A stretch of DNA of 64,000 nucleotides from Triticum aestivum (lineage: Eukaryota; Streptophyta; Magnoliopsida; Poales; Poaceae): positions 523,347,184 through 523,411,183 of the forward strand of contig NC_057795.1 of assembly GCF_018294505.1 (NCBI RefSeq), read 5' to 3'. Both the position numbers and the translations under genes were made by a program. Below the pieces are notes generated by a model. It was not told where the DNA came from, did no database searches, and saw only the letters and a program-made list of their open reading frames with translations. Shown piece after piece: positions 11,574-23,460 of the stretch (the first letter of the stretch is position 1; every line of letters starts with the position of its first letter).

Positions 11574-12506
11574 ATGGATCTATCGGAGCTTGATCTCCCA
11601 TTCAGTGAGGAGGAAATCTGGGCAGTAGTTAAGGAACTCCCTTCAGATCGAGCTCCAGGACCGGATGGATACATTGGAATTTTCTTCCAAATGGCTTGGG
11701 ATATTGTGAAGAGGGATGTTATCGCAGCCCTCCAAAAATTATTCCTGAACAATGGGAGGGGTTTTGGAAGGCTTAATCAGGCGCTTATCACATTAATACC
11801 AAAATCCCCGGAGGCTTGCCATATTCAGGACTTCAGACCAATCAGCCTGGTACACAGCCTACCGAAGATGGCGTCAAAGCTAATGACCACTAGGCTGAGG
11901 CCACGCATGGGGGAGTTGGTACACATAAATCAGTCAGCATTTATAAAAGGAAGAGCATTGCATGACAACTTTCTTCTTGTTAGGCAAATGGCAAGAAGAT
12001 TACACCAAAGGAAGGCGAAGGGAGTTCTGCTCAAATTGGACATATCGCGAGCATTTGATTCATTGTCTTGGTCGTTCTTGTTTGAGGTGCTAAGGGCAAA
12101 AGGGTTCTCGGAGGTTTGGCTATCTTGGCTCACAACGCTGCTGTCATCTGCTAGCTCTCGAGTAGTGGTGAATGGTTGTGCTGGCAAGAAATTCATGCAC
12201 GTTTGTGGTCTGCGACAAGGTGACTCTCTGTCTCCATTGCTATTCGTCATTGCAATGGATGTACTCACCGCGATCATGAAGAAAGCACATGACGAGCAAG
12301 TCTTGAGCAGAATAAATGGATGTGGGCCAATGCAGAGGCTCTCCTTATATGCGGATGATGTAGTGATGTTCCTTAAGCCGACCGCTACTGACATCTTATT
12401 TGTGAGAGAGATTCTTGGCATATTTGGCATGGCATCTGGGTTGAGGGTAAATTTTGCTAAATCCTCTTCCATCCTATTAGAGGAGATGAGGACGATGAGG
12501 AGCTGA
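11574..12506 (+). pseudogene. E2 LINE reverse transcriptase, core
   Basis: A 310-residue open frame with the full non-LTR reverse-transcriptase core in order: APGPDG near residue 27, the DFRPISL block near residue 88, NQSAFIKGR near 118, the LKLDISRAFDSL palm motif carrying the first catalytic Asp, GLRQGDSLSPLLF near 210 and the YADD active site near 258. The catalytic Asp residues are all present. The frame is lost around 12483, where the reading shifts by one base and soon stops. The next block continues in a different frame. The ATG is simply the first Met; homology extends slightly upstream. Confidence 0.9.
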
Positions 12507-12519
12507 TCCAAAGTGCTCT

Positions 12520-13063
12520 GCCATGGAAACTTGGGCATTTTCCTTGCAAATATTTGGGACTCCAACTCAGCATCAAGCAGCTGACTCGTTTGGAGTGGCA
12601 GCCCATGGTTGACGCCACGCTCAAAATTCTGCCTGGTTGGCAGCGAGGGATGGTCACGAGGCCAGGTCGACTCATTTTGGTGAACCAAGTTATGAGAGCC
12701 CGAGCCACACATCACCTTATTGTTGCTGAAGGTCCCAAATGGGCACTGGATAGGATCGATAGTGGCTGCAAGGCATTCTTTCGGGCAGGCACAGAGGAGA
12801 TCCAGGGAGGCAAGTGTGTAGTTTCTTGGAGACGAGTATGTTGGCCTAAATTCCTTGGTGGTTTAGGTGTGATAGATCTGCAAAAACAAGGCATTGCCCT
12901 TAGATTGAGATGGGAATGGCTCCGAAGAACGGATGCAGCTAGACCTGGGCAGGGGCTACAGCTGACAACGGACAAGAGAGCCATGGAGACGTTTGCGAGC
13001 CTAGTTCACTGGCAGATAGGCGATGGAAAAAGGATATTGTTCTAGAAAGACAGGTGGATCAGA
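12520..13063 (+). pseudogene. E2 LINE reverse transcriptase, C-terminal half
   Basis: Continues the E2 protein after the frameshift. It contains FPCKYLGLQLS, the conserved segment just after the RT thumb in plant L1 proteins, and then the W-P-LGGLG-DL-QGIALRLRW block typical of these ORF2 proteins. A stop at about 13043 (TAG after GKRILF) breaks the frame, with readable LINE sequence continuing past it. Confidence 0.8.
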
Positions 13064-13219
13064 GGATATAGGGTTGAGGAAATCTCCCCCCTGGTTGCAA
13101 CCAAGGTGAGGACTCAAGTTGCCAATAGGAGATCTGTTCATGAGGGCTTAGCTTCGCACACTTGGACTAATGATATCGTGGGCGACATGGACACTGATGG
13201 ACTGGCGTAGTTCATTAAT

Positions 13220-13846
13220 TTGTGGGAAGTTCTGATGGAGGTGCACCCCATTGCCGCCATTGAGGATAAACCTGTTTGGGCATGGACAACACAAGGGGAC
13301 TATTCTGCTGTTTCGGCGTATAGGATGCTTTGTGAAGGAGGAATCAGGTTTCAGCTATCCTCTGCCATCTGGAAGAATGAAGCGCCACTAGCATGCAAAA
13401 TCTACATGTGGCTAGCAGTGCAATACATGTTGTGGACTTCGGACAGGAGATTCAGGCATGGGCTACAAGATAGGACTTCTCCTTGCTACCTGTGCAATCA
13501 AGAGGAGGATAATGTTGATCATATTCTACTACAATGCGTGTTCGCAAGGCAAGTCTGGTTCCAGTGCTTCTCCAGGGCAAGAATCAACTTGGCAATGCTA
13601 CCTACGCAGCACGCAAGGTTGGAGGAGTGGTGGGCCACGGGGAGGAAGCAAGTTGTCAAGTCTAAGAGGAAAGGATTTGACACGCTCATAGCTCTCATTT
13701 GTTGGTGTCTTTGGAAGCAAAGGAATGGCAGGGTGTTTGGTGGATCTAGGATTCTCAATGAAGGGGGAACGACTGAGATTATATTCGAAGAACTAAAGCT
13801 ATGGGCTATGGCAGGAGCTAAAGGAGTTCAACAATTTATTGAGTAA
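13220..13846 (+). pseudogene. E2 LINE zinc-binding C-terminal region
   Basis: A 208-residue frame with the plant LINE 'reverse-transcriptase zinc-binding' region: IWKNEAPLACKIYMWLAV, then CYLCNQEEDNVDHILLQC, giving the C-x2-C...H-x4-C ligands. The segment LICWCLWKQRNGRVFGG follows, characteristic of the protein end. It is separated from the preceding block by stops at about 13045 and 13207. A genomic fossil; its role in the intact element is thought to be nucleic-acid binding. Confidence 0.85.
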
Positions 13847-13976
13847 TCGCGTTAGGTTCAGGAGTGGAGTGTGATGAGGCTTAGACACAAGTTTGTTGTG
13901 ATCTTCACTTTGTAATCTCTTGTGAATATTCTCTGCCTTCTACAAAGCTAAGGTACGCTTTGGTGTACTCTCGAAA

Positions 13977-14394
13977 AAAGCATCCTCACAGGTGTTTTTT
14001 TTGCGGGGCTCGCGAGGGGTGTTGTGTGCCACTATTTGCATGCTGCGAGCGGCAGCGACGTGCAGTGCACGGACAACGGGGACGTACGCTCCGTGTGTAG
14101 CTGGGAGGGATAGGAAAAGTCACAAAATGTCTAATTTGTTTGTGCCACAATGTTCATACTCCTGCACCTGGCTCAGTGGCCAAATAGTTGAATACCTAAT
14201 TGGCAGGTCCTGTTTCGACTCTCGGGACTCTTGCTTATTTCCGAATTTTATTTTTTGCTCTGTTCGATAGGTGTACTTCAGCTGAAAATTCAGGTCTATA
14301 GTAACTGGATGGCCATCGATAGCATGTACTTCAGCAGAAAAGTCAGTTCTACAAAAATGAACAACAATAAAATTTGTTGCTCAAGGCCTTTTTG
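13977..14394. other. Unassigned spacer between E2 and E3
   Basis: No family recognised. An imperfect internal duplication is visible: GTGTACTTCAGCTGAAAATT at 14269 resembles ATGTACTTCAGCAGAAAAGT at 14324. TTTTG (14390-14394) immediately precedes the E3 LTR and is the candidate left target-site duplication of E3. Confidence 0.45.
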
Positions 14395-15928
14395 TGTTGG
14401 GGAACACAGTAATTTAAAAAAAATCCTACGATCACGCAAGATCTATCTAGGAGATGCATAGCAACGAGAGGGGAGAGTGTGTCCATGTACCCTCGTAGAC
14501 CGAAAGCGGAAGCGTTAAGTAACGCGGTTGATGTAGTCCAATGTCTTCGCGGTCCAACAGATCAAGTACCGAACGCACGGCACCTCCGCGATCTGCACAC
14601 GTTCAGCTCGGGGACGTCCCTCGAACTCTAGATCCAGCTGAGGCCGAGGGAGAGTTCCGTCAGTATGACGGTGTGGTAACGGTGATGATGAAGTTACCGG
14701 CGCAGGGCTTCGCCTAAGCACTATGACGATATGACCGAGGTGGAAAACTGTGGAGGGGGGCACCGCACACGACTAAAGATCAACTTGTGTGTCTATGGGG
14801 TGCCCCCTCCCCCGTATATAAAGGAGTGGAGGAGGGGAGGGCCGTCCCTCTCTATGGCGCGCCCAAGGGGGGGAGTCCTACTCCCAGTAGGAGCAGGTTT
14901 CCCCCTTTCCCTAGTTGGAGTAGGAGAAGAAGGAAGAGGGAGGGAGAGAGAAGGAAAGGGGCCCCGGCCCCCTTCCCAATTCAGATTGGGCTTGGGGGGG
15001 CATGCCCCCACCTTAGTCGCCTACTCCTCTCTTCCACCATGGCCCATTAAGGCCCATTAACTCCCCGGGGGGTTCCGATAACCTCCCGCTACTTCGGACA
15101 AATGCCCGAACCACTCGAAACCTTTCCATTGTCCAAACATAGCCTTCCAATATATTAATCTTTATGTCTCGACCATTTTGAGACTCCTCATCATGTCCGT
15201 GATCACATTCGGGACTCCAAACAACCGTCGGTACATCAAAACACATAAACTCATAATACCGATCGTCATCGAACGTTAAGCGTGCGGACCCTACGGGTTT
15301 GAGAACTATGTAGACATGACCGAGACTCGCTTCCGGTCAATAACCAATAGTAGAACCTGGATGCTCATATTGGTTCCTACATATTCTACGAAGATCTTTA
15401 TCGGTCAAACCGCATAACGACATACGTTGTTCCCTTTGTCATCGGTATGTTACTTGCCCGAGATTCGATCGTCGGTATCATCATACCTAGTTAAATCTTG
15501 TTACCGGCAAGTCTCTTTACTCGTTCCATAATACCTCATCCCGCAACTAACTCATTAGTCACATTGCTTTCAAGGCTTATAGTGATGAGCATTACCGAGA
15601 GGGCCCAGAGATACCTCTCCGAAACACGGAGTGACAAATCCTAATCTTGATCTATGCCAACCCAACAAACACCTTCAGAGACACCTATAGAGCACCTATA
15701 TAATCACCCTTTTATGTTGTGACATTTGATAGCACACAAAGTGTTCCTCCGGTATTCGAGAGTTGCATAATCTCATAGTCTAAGGAACATGTATAAGTCA
15801 TGAAGAAATCAATAGCAATGAAACTGTAACGATCATGATGCTAAGCTAACGTGTGGGTCTTGTCCATCACATCATTCTCCTAATGATGTGATCCCGTTCA
15901 TCAAATGACAACACATGTCTATGGTTAG
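14395..15928 (+). mobile_element. E3: BARE/Angela/WIS-type LTR, interrupted
   Basis: Begins TGTTGGGGAACACAGTAATT and follows the Triticeae BARE/Angela/WIS LTR: GATGCATAGCAACGAGAGG, the CGTAGACCGAAAGCGGAAGC block, the promoter with TATA box, then the long 3' part with ATCACATCATTCTCC near 15866. It stops at 15928 where E4 starts, and its missing end should resume beyond 64000. It is either a solo LTR or the 5' LTR of a full copy; the window cannot distinguish these. Nothing in it encodes protein. Confidence 0.85.
14815..14823 (+). promoter_or_regulatory. TATA box of the E3 LTR promoter
   Basis: TATATAAAG follows CCCCCG and precedes GAGTGGAGG, the expected promoter position in BARE/Angela-type LTRs. 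It would start the genomic transcript of an intact element about 30 bases downstream. Confidence 0.75.
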
Positions 15929-17423
15929 TGTAAGTGCATCTAGTGCCCCTTAGTGATTTTGGTGTATTGAAGACTTATAGGTTAAGGGACTAATATGTTT
16001 GTGAGTGTACACAGGCTCTATAAGTCAATGAGGAGGTTGATATTTACAGTGAAAGTCGACCCCTAAAAGTGAATGTCTTCGGCTGAAGACTTTGGTAATC
16101 CTGAAGACTTTGAAAGAGAAGAAATTGGTGTGACCTTGAAGACTTCGATATTCATGCGAGGAATTTGGAGCGTGAAGACTTTTGTTTTCATAGTTTCATT
16201 TTCTTCTTCCTGAGTCATAGGAAACACCGTACTGTCAAAGGGGGTCGAGGTAATACTAAGGAAACAGATTTCCAAGTGATGCTCATCTCAAAATCCTACA
16301 CCTACCCAATCCTTCGAGTGAAGCCATTGGATATCTCATATCAGTTCAGTCAATTTCTTCAGTGATAGAGACGAAGATCTTCTGGTCTCTGAGGAATTTG
16401 TTTTGACTAAGGAGTTAGGAATTCGCCCGTGCGGATTGCCTACACAGTGAGGAACATGATAGCCCTGAGGAATTCGAACCTCAAAATATCCGACCGTTGC
16501 TGAGCCACGCGCTAGCTGTTCCAAAATATCTACCACCTAACGGTCATATCTGCCAAGGGCATTTATGCATTATCATGTCGGCTTGCTCCCTAGGCTATAA
16601 CTAGCCGCCCCCTACAACCACTAGCTGGTTGGCTGCTCCGAGAGAAACTGACACTTGTCATTTGAGAGCATCCCATCCTCCGAGGGCTTTGAGCGAAAAT
16701 CATCAAGTGAGGAAAACCCAAATCCCAAACCCAAACCTACAAACCCCAAAGTGATTGAGCATCACTGAAGAGATTGTTCCTGCGTGGAACCGATGCTTGT
16801 TACCTTTTAGGACTGTGTATCCTCCAGATGGTTAGGTGTCATGGTCTGAGCATCCAAGAGGAATTGTGGATTGCCGAGTGACCAAGTCTGTGAAGGTTTG
16901 GAAGTCACCTGTGAAGACTTACCACTACTATTGGGCGAGGTCTGTGCGATCTTAGCTCAAGGAGAATACAGTGAGGACTGTGTGTCCTCAAGTTTAAATA
17001 CTCAGCCGCTCCAACCAGACGCACATCTGTCACAGCAGTTGGAACTGGTCTACCAAATCATTATCTTCACCAAGCCAACTGGTTCTATTTCCTCAACCCT
17101 TTCATTTCCTCATTATGTGTTGATGAACTTGATCATTACTGTTTGAAGACATTGATTGAAGACATTCTCTATTTCCTCAATCCTAATTCTTCAGTCTGTT
17201 TGTCTTCATCCTGCTTATCCTGTGTTTACGCTTTCTGTACTCAGTGCTTGTCTTTCATTTCATCATGATGACTATGTTGTTACTCTGTTTTGCTTATACC
17301 TGAGTACATATTCTGCTGCAAGTAGTTCTTCGCTTAGGAATTTCCTCACCCTGAAATTCCTCAGTGAAGATTTCATAAAAATCGCCTATTCACCCCCCCT
17401 CTAGACAACATAACGCACTTTCA
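15929..17423 (+). repeat. E4 5' LTR
   Basis: Starts TGTAAGTGCATCTAGTGCCC and ends GCACTTTCA, followed within two bases by the primer site. It is strikingly rich in short GAAGAC and TCCTCA phrases. The 3' LTR is not in this window. Confidence 0.8.
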
Positions 17424-17424
17424 A

Positions 17425-17441
17425 TTGGTATCGGAGCAAGG
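17425..17441 (+). other. E4 primer-binding site
   Basis: TTGGTATCGGAGCAAGG lies one base after the LTR and is complementary, with one mismatch, to the 3' end of initiator-methionine tRNA. This is the usual Copia minus-strand primer. Confidence 0.85.
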
Positions 17442-17490
17442 TACTTCCTTGTTCTGTGCGATTTTGATTTAACCGCCCGGAGTTTTAGTT

Positions 17491-20078
17491 ATGTCAACTG
17501 CAGGTATGATCAAGGTCTCGGCTGGGTGTCTTACCTTTGACGGGACGGACTACCCCTACTGGAAGAACAAGACGCGCATGCATCTTGAGGCAATTGATAA
17601 CGATCTCTGGTACGTTGTGGAAAATGGCGTTCCCTCAGTCACTCCATCTCTGAATGCCACCGATCTGAAGAGATTCAAGCAACTCGATTCTCAAGCGAAG
17701 AATATCATATGTGGCCATCTGAGCAAAGGGCAGTACGGTAGAGTGAGTGCATTGGAAACTGCTAAGCTGAGTTGGGATAGGTTATCCAAGGTCAACGAAG
17801 GAGTCTCAACTCAACGTGACTCCCGAGTTGATGTTCTTTGCAATCTCTTCAACCGCTTCAAAAGACTCGACAACGAAAATGTTCAGCAAACCTTCGATCG
17901 CCTCACTGACATCTCAAATGAGCTTCAAGCACTTGGTGCCACTGATATCACCGATCATGAGGTGGTGAAGAAATTGCTGAGATCACTTGACACCTCATTT
18001 GATACCCTCGCACTGATGATTCAAGAACAAGCTGATCACAAGTCACTTGATCCCGCTGATATCCTCGAGAGGCTAAATACTCATGAGTTCCAGCTTGCTG
18101 AAAAGAGAGATCTCTATGGATCAGGCTATGGAAGATCACGTGCACTGAAGGCCAAGGCAGTATCTGAGTCCAAAGTTGAGGATTCTGGTAGCAGCCTTGG
18201 TGATCCTGAAGAATTGAGCCAGGAGCTAGCAATGCTCGTGAGGAAATTCCAGAAGTTCTCTCGCCGTGGCCATTTTGGAAATTTTTTAAGAAATGATGAT
18301 TCCTCATCCCGTGACTACAAGAAGAGAACTTGCCACAAATGCAAGAAACCTGGTCACTTGATGTCTGATTATCATCTATGGGAAAAGGAATCAAAGAAGA
18401 AGAAGTACAAAGATGATGATTCTGATGATTCAAAGAAGAAGAAGAAATCCTCAATGTCTTCATCGTCAAAATCCTCAAAGTCTTCATCTCACAAGAAGAG
18501 AAGCTCCAAGAAGGCCCGGGCATTCATTGGCAAGGAAATGGACTCTGAAGCGGAATCTGAGGATAATGTGGAAGAGGAGGAATCTGGGGAATCTGAGGAA
18601 TCTGACTCTGGTGTGGCTAGCCAAGCCCTCTCTACTGCGTATGTTAGCAAGTCCATCTTCAACAATGAAGAAAATGACTTCTCCGACTCTGCTGACAAGG
18701 GCAACGATGACTACGCTCCCACCTATTGCTTCATGGCAAAAGGTGCCAAGGTACTCAAGCATTCCCCCTTTGACTCTAGTGAGGATGAATCTAATGACAA
18801 TCTTAAGCCTAGCTATTCAAAACTCGCTAAAATTGTTGTTAAACAACAGAAGGCTTTAGAAAAGATTCAAAATCAACTAGACAGAAGCGATGACCTGTTG
18901 GGTGAGGAATTGAATCGAACTAAGACTCTGACAGATAATCTTCAGAGACTTCAAACTCGGTTTGACAACCTTCAAAATCATCGTAACACTCTCTTAACTG
19001 ATCACGAGACGCTTTCTTATGAATTTCTTTAGAGAAAGCAAGATCTTGAGACGTTAAAAGTGAGTTATGAAGATCTTCGGAAGGAAAACAATTCATTGCT
19101 TGCTCAACAGATCAGTTCCGCTCATGAAGAATTTATTCCATCATGTCTTAAATGCATTGAGCGTAAATCTGCTAATTCATCACCTAAATGTTCAAATGCT
19201 TCTATTGCTGCAAATTCTTCAACTATCTCTGTGGTCACAAATTCCTCATCTGAGGATACCACATGTATCACTGACTATAATGCAGGGCTGAAGGAATTGT
19301 ATGAGACAGGCATTTACAAAAGCCTCAAAGGGCATCAGACTCTTTGTGATGCGCTCAAAAAGCAGATCTTGAACAGGAACCCTAGGAAAGAGGGTATTGC
19401 CTTTGAGAGGAAACTCAATGTTGATGGAACCTACTGGAAACCTGAGCAGTACCCCAAAACCTCATGGGTTGCTGCAAAAGGACCTCCTGTAGATCCATAC
19501 AATTTACCTGGCTTTACTTCTGATTCTTCATATTCCTCTGATGAGTCATTTGACTCCAACTATAAACTATTCAAGAATCAGAATGGTGAAGTATTTGCTC
19601 GATATGTTGGTACTAATTGCAGGAACGGTCCCCCTATGAAGAAAATCTGGGTTCCTAAAAGTTGCCTTGAAAATCTTAAGGTGAATGTCATCATGACACC
19701 GCCCATGAAGAATAGGAACCCAGATCAAATTCTTCCTACGGACCAAATTCTTCATATGGATCCAAGTCCTCATATGGACCAAATTCTTCACGTGGATCAA
19801 ATTCCTCACATGGATCAAAATCCTCATATGAGCATCATCGTGCTAACACTTCTGTTTCGCAGGGAAAGTCTAAGGGCCATGAATATGTGCATTATTCTTC
19901 AAACCATTATGTTCATAAGTCCTCGAAGAATTTCTCTGCTTATTCATATGCTTATCCTAACCACTCTTTTGTAAAACGAAGTGCACTGGCTTCTATGCCA
20001 TCATTTTCTTATGGAGCTCGCAGAATGATGAACTCTTTGCCACCCCTCCAGATGTGGGTGGTAAAGAAAAAGAACTAA
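17491..20078 (+). pseudogene. E4 Gag
   Basis: Opens 50 bases after the primer site with MSTAGMIKVSAG. Residues about 12-220 form a UBN2/Gag-polypeptide domain (FDGTDYPYWKNKTRMHLEAI, then SKVNEG and EVVKKLLRSLD). A CCHC zinc knuckle follows near residue 285, but its last Cys is replaced by Tyr (CHKCKKPGHLMSDYH). Then come Lys/Ser-rich and acidic tracts. A TAG at 19030 interrupts the frame, which continues to about 19710. There a frameshift precedes a tandem Ser-Ser-x-Gly-x-Asn repeat (about 19725-19830), and the new frame runs to 20078. Gag would form the particle. Confidence 0.85.
19725..19830 (+). repeat. Short-unit tandem repeat inside E4 gag
   Basis: About six imperfect units of 15-18 bases built on AAATTCTTCATATGGATCC. 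In the gag frame they encode a Ser-Ser-Tyr/Arg/His-Gly-Ser/Pro-Asn/Lys repeat, a flexible low-complexity stretch between zinc knuckle and protease. Confidence 0.7.
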
Positions 20079-20279
20079 TCTCTTATGCAGGGTCAGGTCT
20101 CCAGACGAACTTACTCGTCTGAAGAATTTGCTGGAGACATGAATGTGCTTGAAAGGACGCAAGCTAAACATGAGGAAATGAATCATTCATTTCTCACATC
20201 CTCATATTGCAATATTTGTTACTGTTGAAGAAATTGATATCATATTCTTCACTGATGAAGTATATGGGTCTGTAAGTTG

Positions 20280-20728
20280 CACTAATTCATCTGCAGGATG
20301 AACAACCCAAAGCTACTGAGTGGGTCCTCGACAGTGGATGTACAAAACACATGACTGGTGATAGAAGCTTGCTGATGGGCACTAATTTGTCACCATCTCA
20401 TCTGAAGCATATCACCTACGCTGACAAAGGCAAAAGCAAGGTATTGGGTCTAGGTAAGGTTGCAATCTCAAAGGATAAACACATGGACAAAGTCATGCTT
20501 GTTGAGTCCTTAGGATTCAATCTTATGTCAGTGTCAATGCTTTGTGATCTTGATATGGTTGTTGTTTTCGGCAAATTTCGTTGCCTTGTGCTAATGGAAT
20601 CTGACAACTCCAAAGTCTTCGAAGGCTTTAGGAAAGGAGACTTGTATATTGTCGATTTCTCTGCAGGACCACGGCCAGCCACGTGCCTACTCTCAAAAGC
20701 TTCAGAATGCTGGTTATGGCATCGATGA
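20280..20728 (+). pseudogene. E4 protease
   Basis: Carries the Copia aspartic-protease signature WVLDSGCTKHMTGD, with the catalytic D-S-G near 20330, then a GKVAISK-type strand and VESLGFNLMSVSMLCD, the conserved end of the fold. The pre-integrase segment begins (ECWLWHR) and is cut by a TGA at 20726 where the family usually has Arg before LGHAG. The protease would process Gag-Pol. Confidence 0.8.
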
Positions 20729-20743
20729 CTTGGTCATGCTGGG

Positions 20744-21650
20744 ATGAGGAACTTGCATACACTCGCGAAGAAGAAGCACGTAATTGGCATCGAGGGTGTC
20801 AAATTCCTCAAAGATCATCTTTGTGGGGCTTGTGAGGCTAGAAAGATCACTAGAGCCAAGCACCCCGCGAAGACTATCATGACCACTTCCCGTCCCTTTG
20901 AATTACTTCATATGGATATATTTGGCCCTACTCATTATGCCACGTTCACTAGTTATGCATCATTATATGGCTTTGTCATGGTTGATGACTATTCTCGTTA
21001 CACATGGGTGCATATCATCACTTACAAAAATGAAGTGCAGGAAGTCTTCAGACGATTTTCCTCAAGGGCTTCCACAAACTTCGGTGTGAAGGTCAAGCAT
21101 ATCAGGAGTGATAATGGAACCGAGTTCAAGAACACTGGCCTCGATGAATATCTCGATATGTTTGGTATTACTCATGAATTGTCTGCTCCTTATACTCCTC
21201 AGCAGAATGGCGTCGTGGAGCGCAAGAACAGGACTCTTGTTGAGATGGCTCGCACTATGCTTGATGAATACAAGACAGCTGAGTGCTTCTGGCCTGAAGC
21301 AATTGATACTGCGTGCCACATCATCAAGAGGGTATATCTTCACAAATTCTTCAAAAAGACCTCATATGAACTCCTCACTGACAAGAAACGCAATGTAAGT
21401 TATTTCAAAGTCTTCGGTGCTAAATGCTGGATTAGAGATCCTCACCATCACTCTAAATTTGCACGGAAAGCACATGAGGGTTTTATGCTTGGTTACAGAA
21501 AGGACTCGCACACCTACAGAGTCTTCAACATCAACCATCACAAGGTTGTTGAAACTGTAGATGTGCGGTTCGATGAAACTAATGGCTCACAAAGAGAGCG
21601 CCTACCTCCTGTGCTAGATGAAATGTCACCTGAGGAATCCATCAAGTTCA
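20744..21650 (+). pseudogene. E4 integrase
   Basis: First part of the 555-residue frame 20744-22411. The zinc-binding pre-integrase segment ends with [14 protein letters not shown]. The catalytic core shows all three acidic residues: Asp in LHMDIFGP, Asp in [10 protein letters not shown] and Glu in [11 protein letters not shown], the classic D,D-35-E arrangement. The C-terminal GKC-type region ([10 protein letters not shown], then [17 protein letters not shown]) is intact. Only the TGA just upstream prevents a continuous polyprotein here. The enzyme would insert the cDNA into the host genome. Confidence 0.9.
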
Positions 21651-21899
21651 AAGCTACCGAGGATGTCATCCCTACCGAAGAAATTGCTGAAGAAGTCATT
21701 CCTGATCATGAAGAAAATCATGCTGGTGCTGCTGAAGAAACTAGTCCTAAAGAAACTGCTGGGCCTAAGCAAAGTCGTCAACCCGCACATCCTCGCATTG
21801 CAAATGAAGTGCAAGTCGAGAAGATCATCGATGACATTCATGCACCAGGTCCCCTCACACTCTCAAAAGCTTCACATTTATCTAACTTTTGTGGGCATT

Positions 21900-23460
21900 T
21901 TACATTTGTCTCTATCACAGAGCCCACCAAAGTAGATGAGGCATTCATGGAATCCGAGTGGATTCAAGCCATGCAAGATGAATTGCATCAATTCGATCTC
22001 AACAATGTGTGGGAGCTTGTTAAGCGACCAGACCCACGCAAGCACAACATCATCGGTACCAAATGGGTCTACCGCAACAAACAAGACGAAAATGGCCTCG
22101 TGGTGAGGAATAAGGCTCGTCTTGTAGCTCAAGGCTACACACAGGTTGAAGGAATTGATTTCGATGAAACTTTTGCACCTGTTGCTAGACTTGAGGCTAT
22201 TTGCATATTGCTTGCTTATGCTAACCATCATAATATCATCTTACAACAAATGGATGTGAAAAGTGCATTCCTCAATGGTAAGCTTGAGGAAGAAGTATAT
22301 GTTGCTCAACCAGCAGGTTTTGAGGATCCAAAATTTCCAGATCACGTCTACAGACTCAACAAGGCCCTCTATGGCCTCAAGCAAGCACCTCGGTGTGGTA
22401 TGATACGTTGAAGGAATTCCTCATGAAGAAAGGCTTCAAACCCAGTTCACTTGACCCAACTCTTTTCACCAAATTGTATGATGATGAATTATTCGTGTGC
22501 CAAATATATGTTGATGATATTATCTTTGGCTGTACTAGCGAACGTTATAGTGATGAATTTGCCTATATGATGAGTGAAGAATATCAAATGTCTATGATGG
22601 GAGAACTGAAATTCTTTTTAGGTCTTCAGATTCGTGAACAATACAATGGCATATTCATATCTCAGGAGAAATACCTCAAGGATGTGTTGAGGAAATTCGG
22701 CATGCAAGATTGCAAAGGCGTTAAAATTCCTATGCCCACAAATGGCCATCTATGCACTGATGAAAATGGTAAAGACTTCGATCAAAAGGTATACCACTCC
22801 ATGATTGGCTCTTTATTGTACCTATGTGCATCTAGGCCAGATATTATGCTTAGTTTTTGCATGTGTGCCCGATTTCAAGCTACACCGAAGGAATCACACC
22901 ATAAGGCCGTGAAGCATATTCTTCGATATTTAGCTCACACACCAACACTTGGATTATGGTATCCCAAGGGCTTTTCCTTTGATATCATTGGATATTCAGA
23001 CTCTGACTATGCTGGCGATCGGGTGGACCGCAAGTCAACGTCAGGCACATGTCATTTCCTCGGACGATCCTTGGTATGTTGGTCCTCGAAGAAGCAGAAC
23101 TGCGTATCGCTCTCCACTTCAGAAGCTGAGTACATTGCTGCTGGATCTTGCTGTGCTCAATTACTATGGATGAAGCAAACACTCAAGGACTATGGCATCA
23201 ACGTGAAGAATGTGCCTCTCTACTGCGACAATGAGAGTGCTATCAAGATTGCTCACAACCCAGTTTAGCACTCGAAGACAAAGCACATCCAGATTCGTCA
23301 TCATTTTCTTCATGACCATGTGTTTAAGGGCGACATCTCCATCGACCATGCATGTACTGAAGACCAGCTGGCCAATATCTTCACTAAGCCCTTGGATGAG
23401 AAGAGATTTAGCAAGTTGCGGTGTGAGCTAAATATCCTAGAATCTTCGAATGTTCTTTGA
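21900..23460 (+). pseudogene. E4 reverse transcriptase and RNase H
   Basis: The RT starts with [21 protein letters not shown] and continues through [11 protein letters not shown], the [29 protein letters not shown] block and [12 protein letters not shown], which holds a catalytic Asp. The frame shifts near 22395 (ALYGLKQAP is followed by an altered RAWYD-type motif) and resumes at 22393 with the YVDDIIFG active site. RNase H follows with YSDSDYAG, STSEAEYIA and LYCDNESAI. A TAG at 23266 interrupts the end; similarity continues to a stop at 23460. Confidence 0.9.

Larger units (their letters stand above)
11535..13976 (+). mobile_element. E2: 5'-truncated L1-type LINE
   Basis: The element begins within the segment ahead of the reverse-transcriptase core, so the gag-like ORF1 and the endonuclease are missing. 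This is the usual result of incomplete target-primed reverse transcription. It runs through the RT core (11574-12506), RT C-terminal half (12554-13045) and zinc-binding/C-terminal region (13220-13846), then a short 3' UTR ending in a TGTACTCTCG phrase and a short A run at about 13970-13976. No clear target-site duplication was found. One frameshift and in-frame stops make it inactive. Confidence 0.85.

Noticed and set aside
14731..15060. 109-codon frame in the E3 LTR
   Set aside because: Spans the TATA box and purine-rich part of a known non-coding LTR type.
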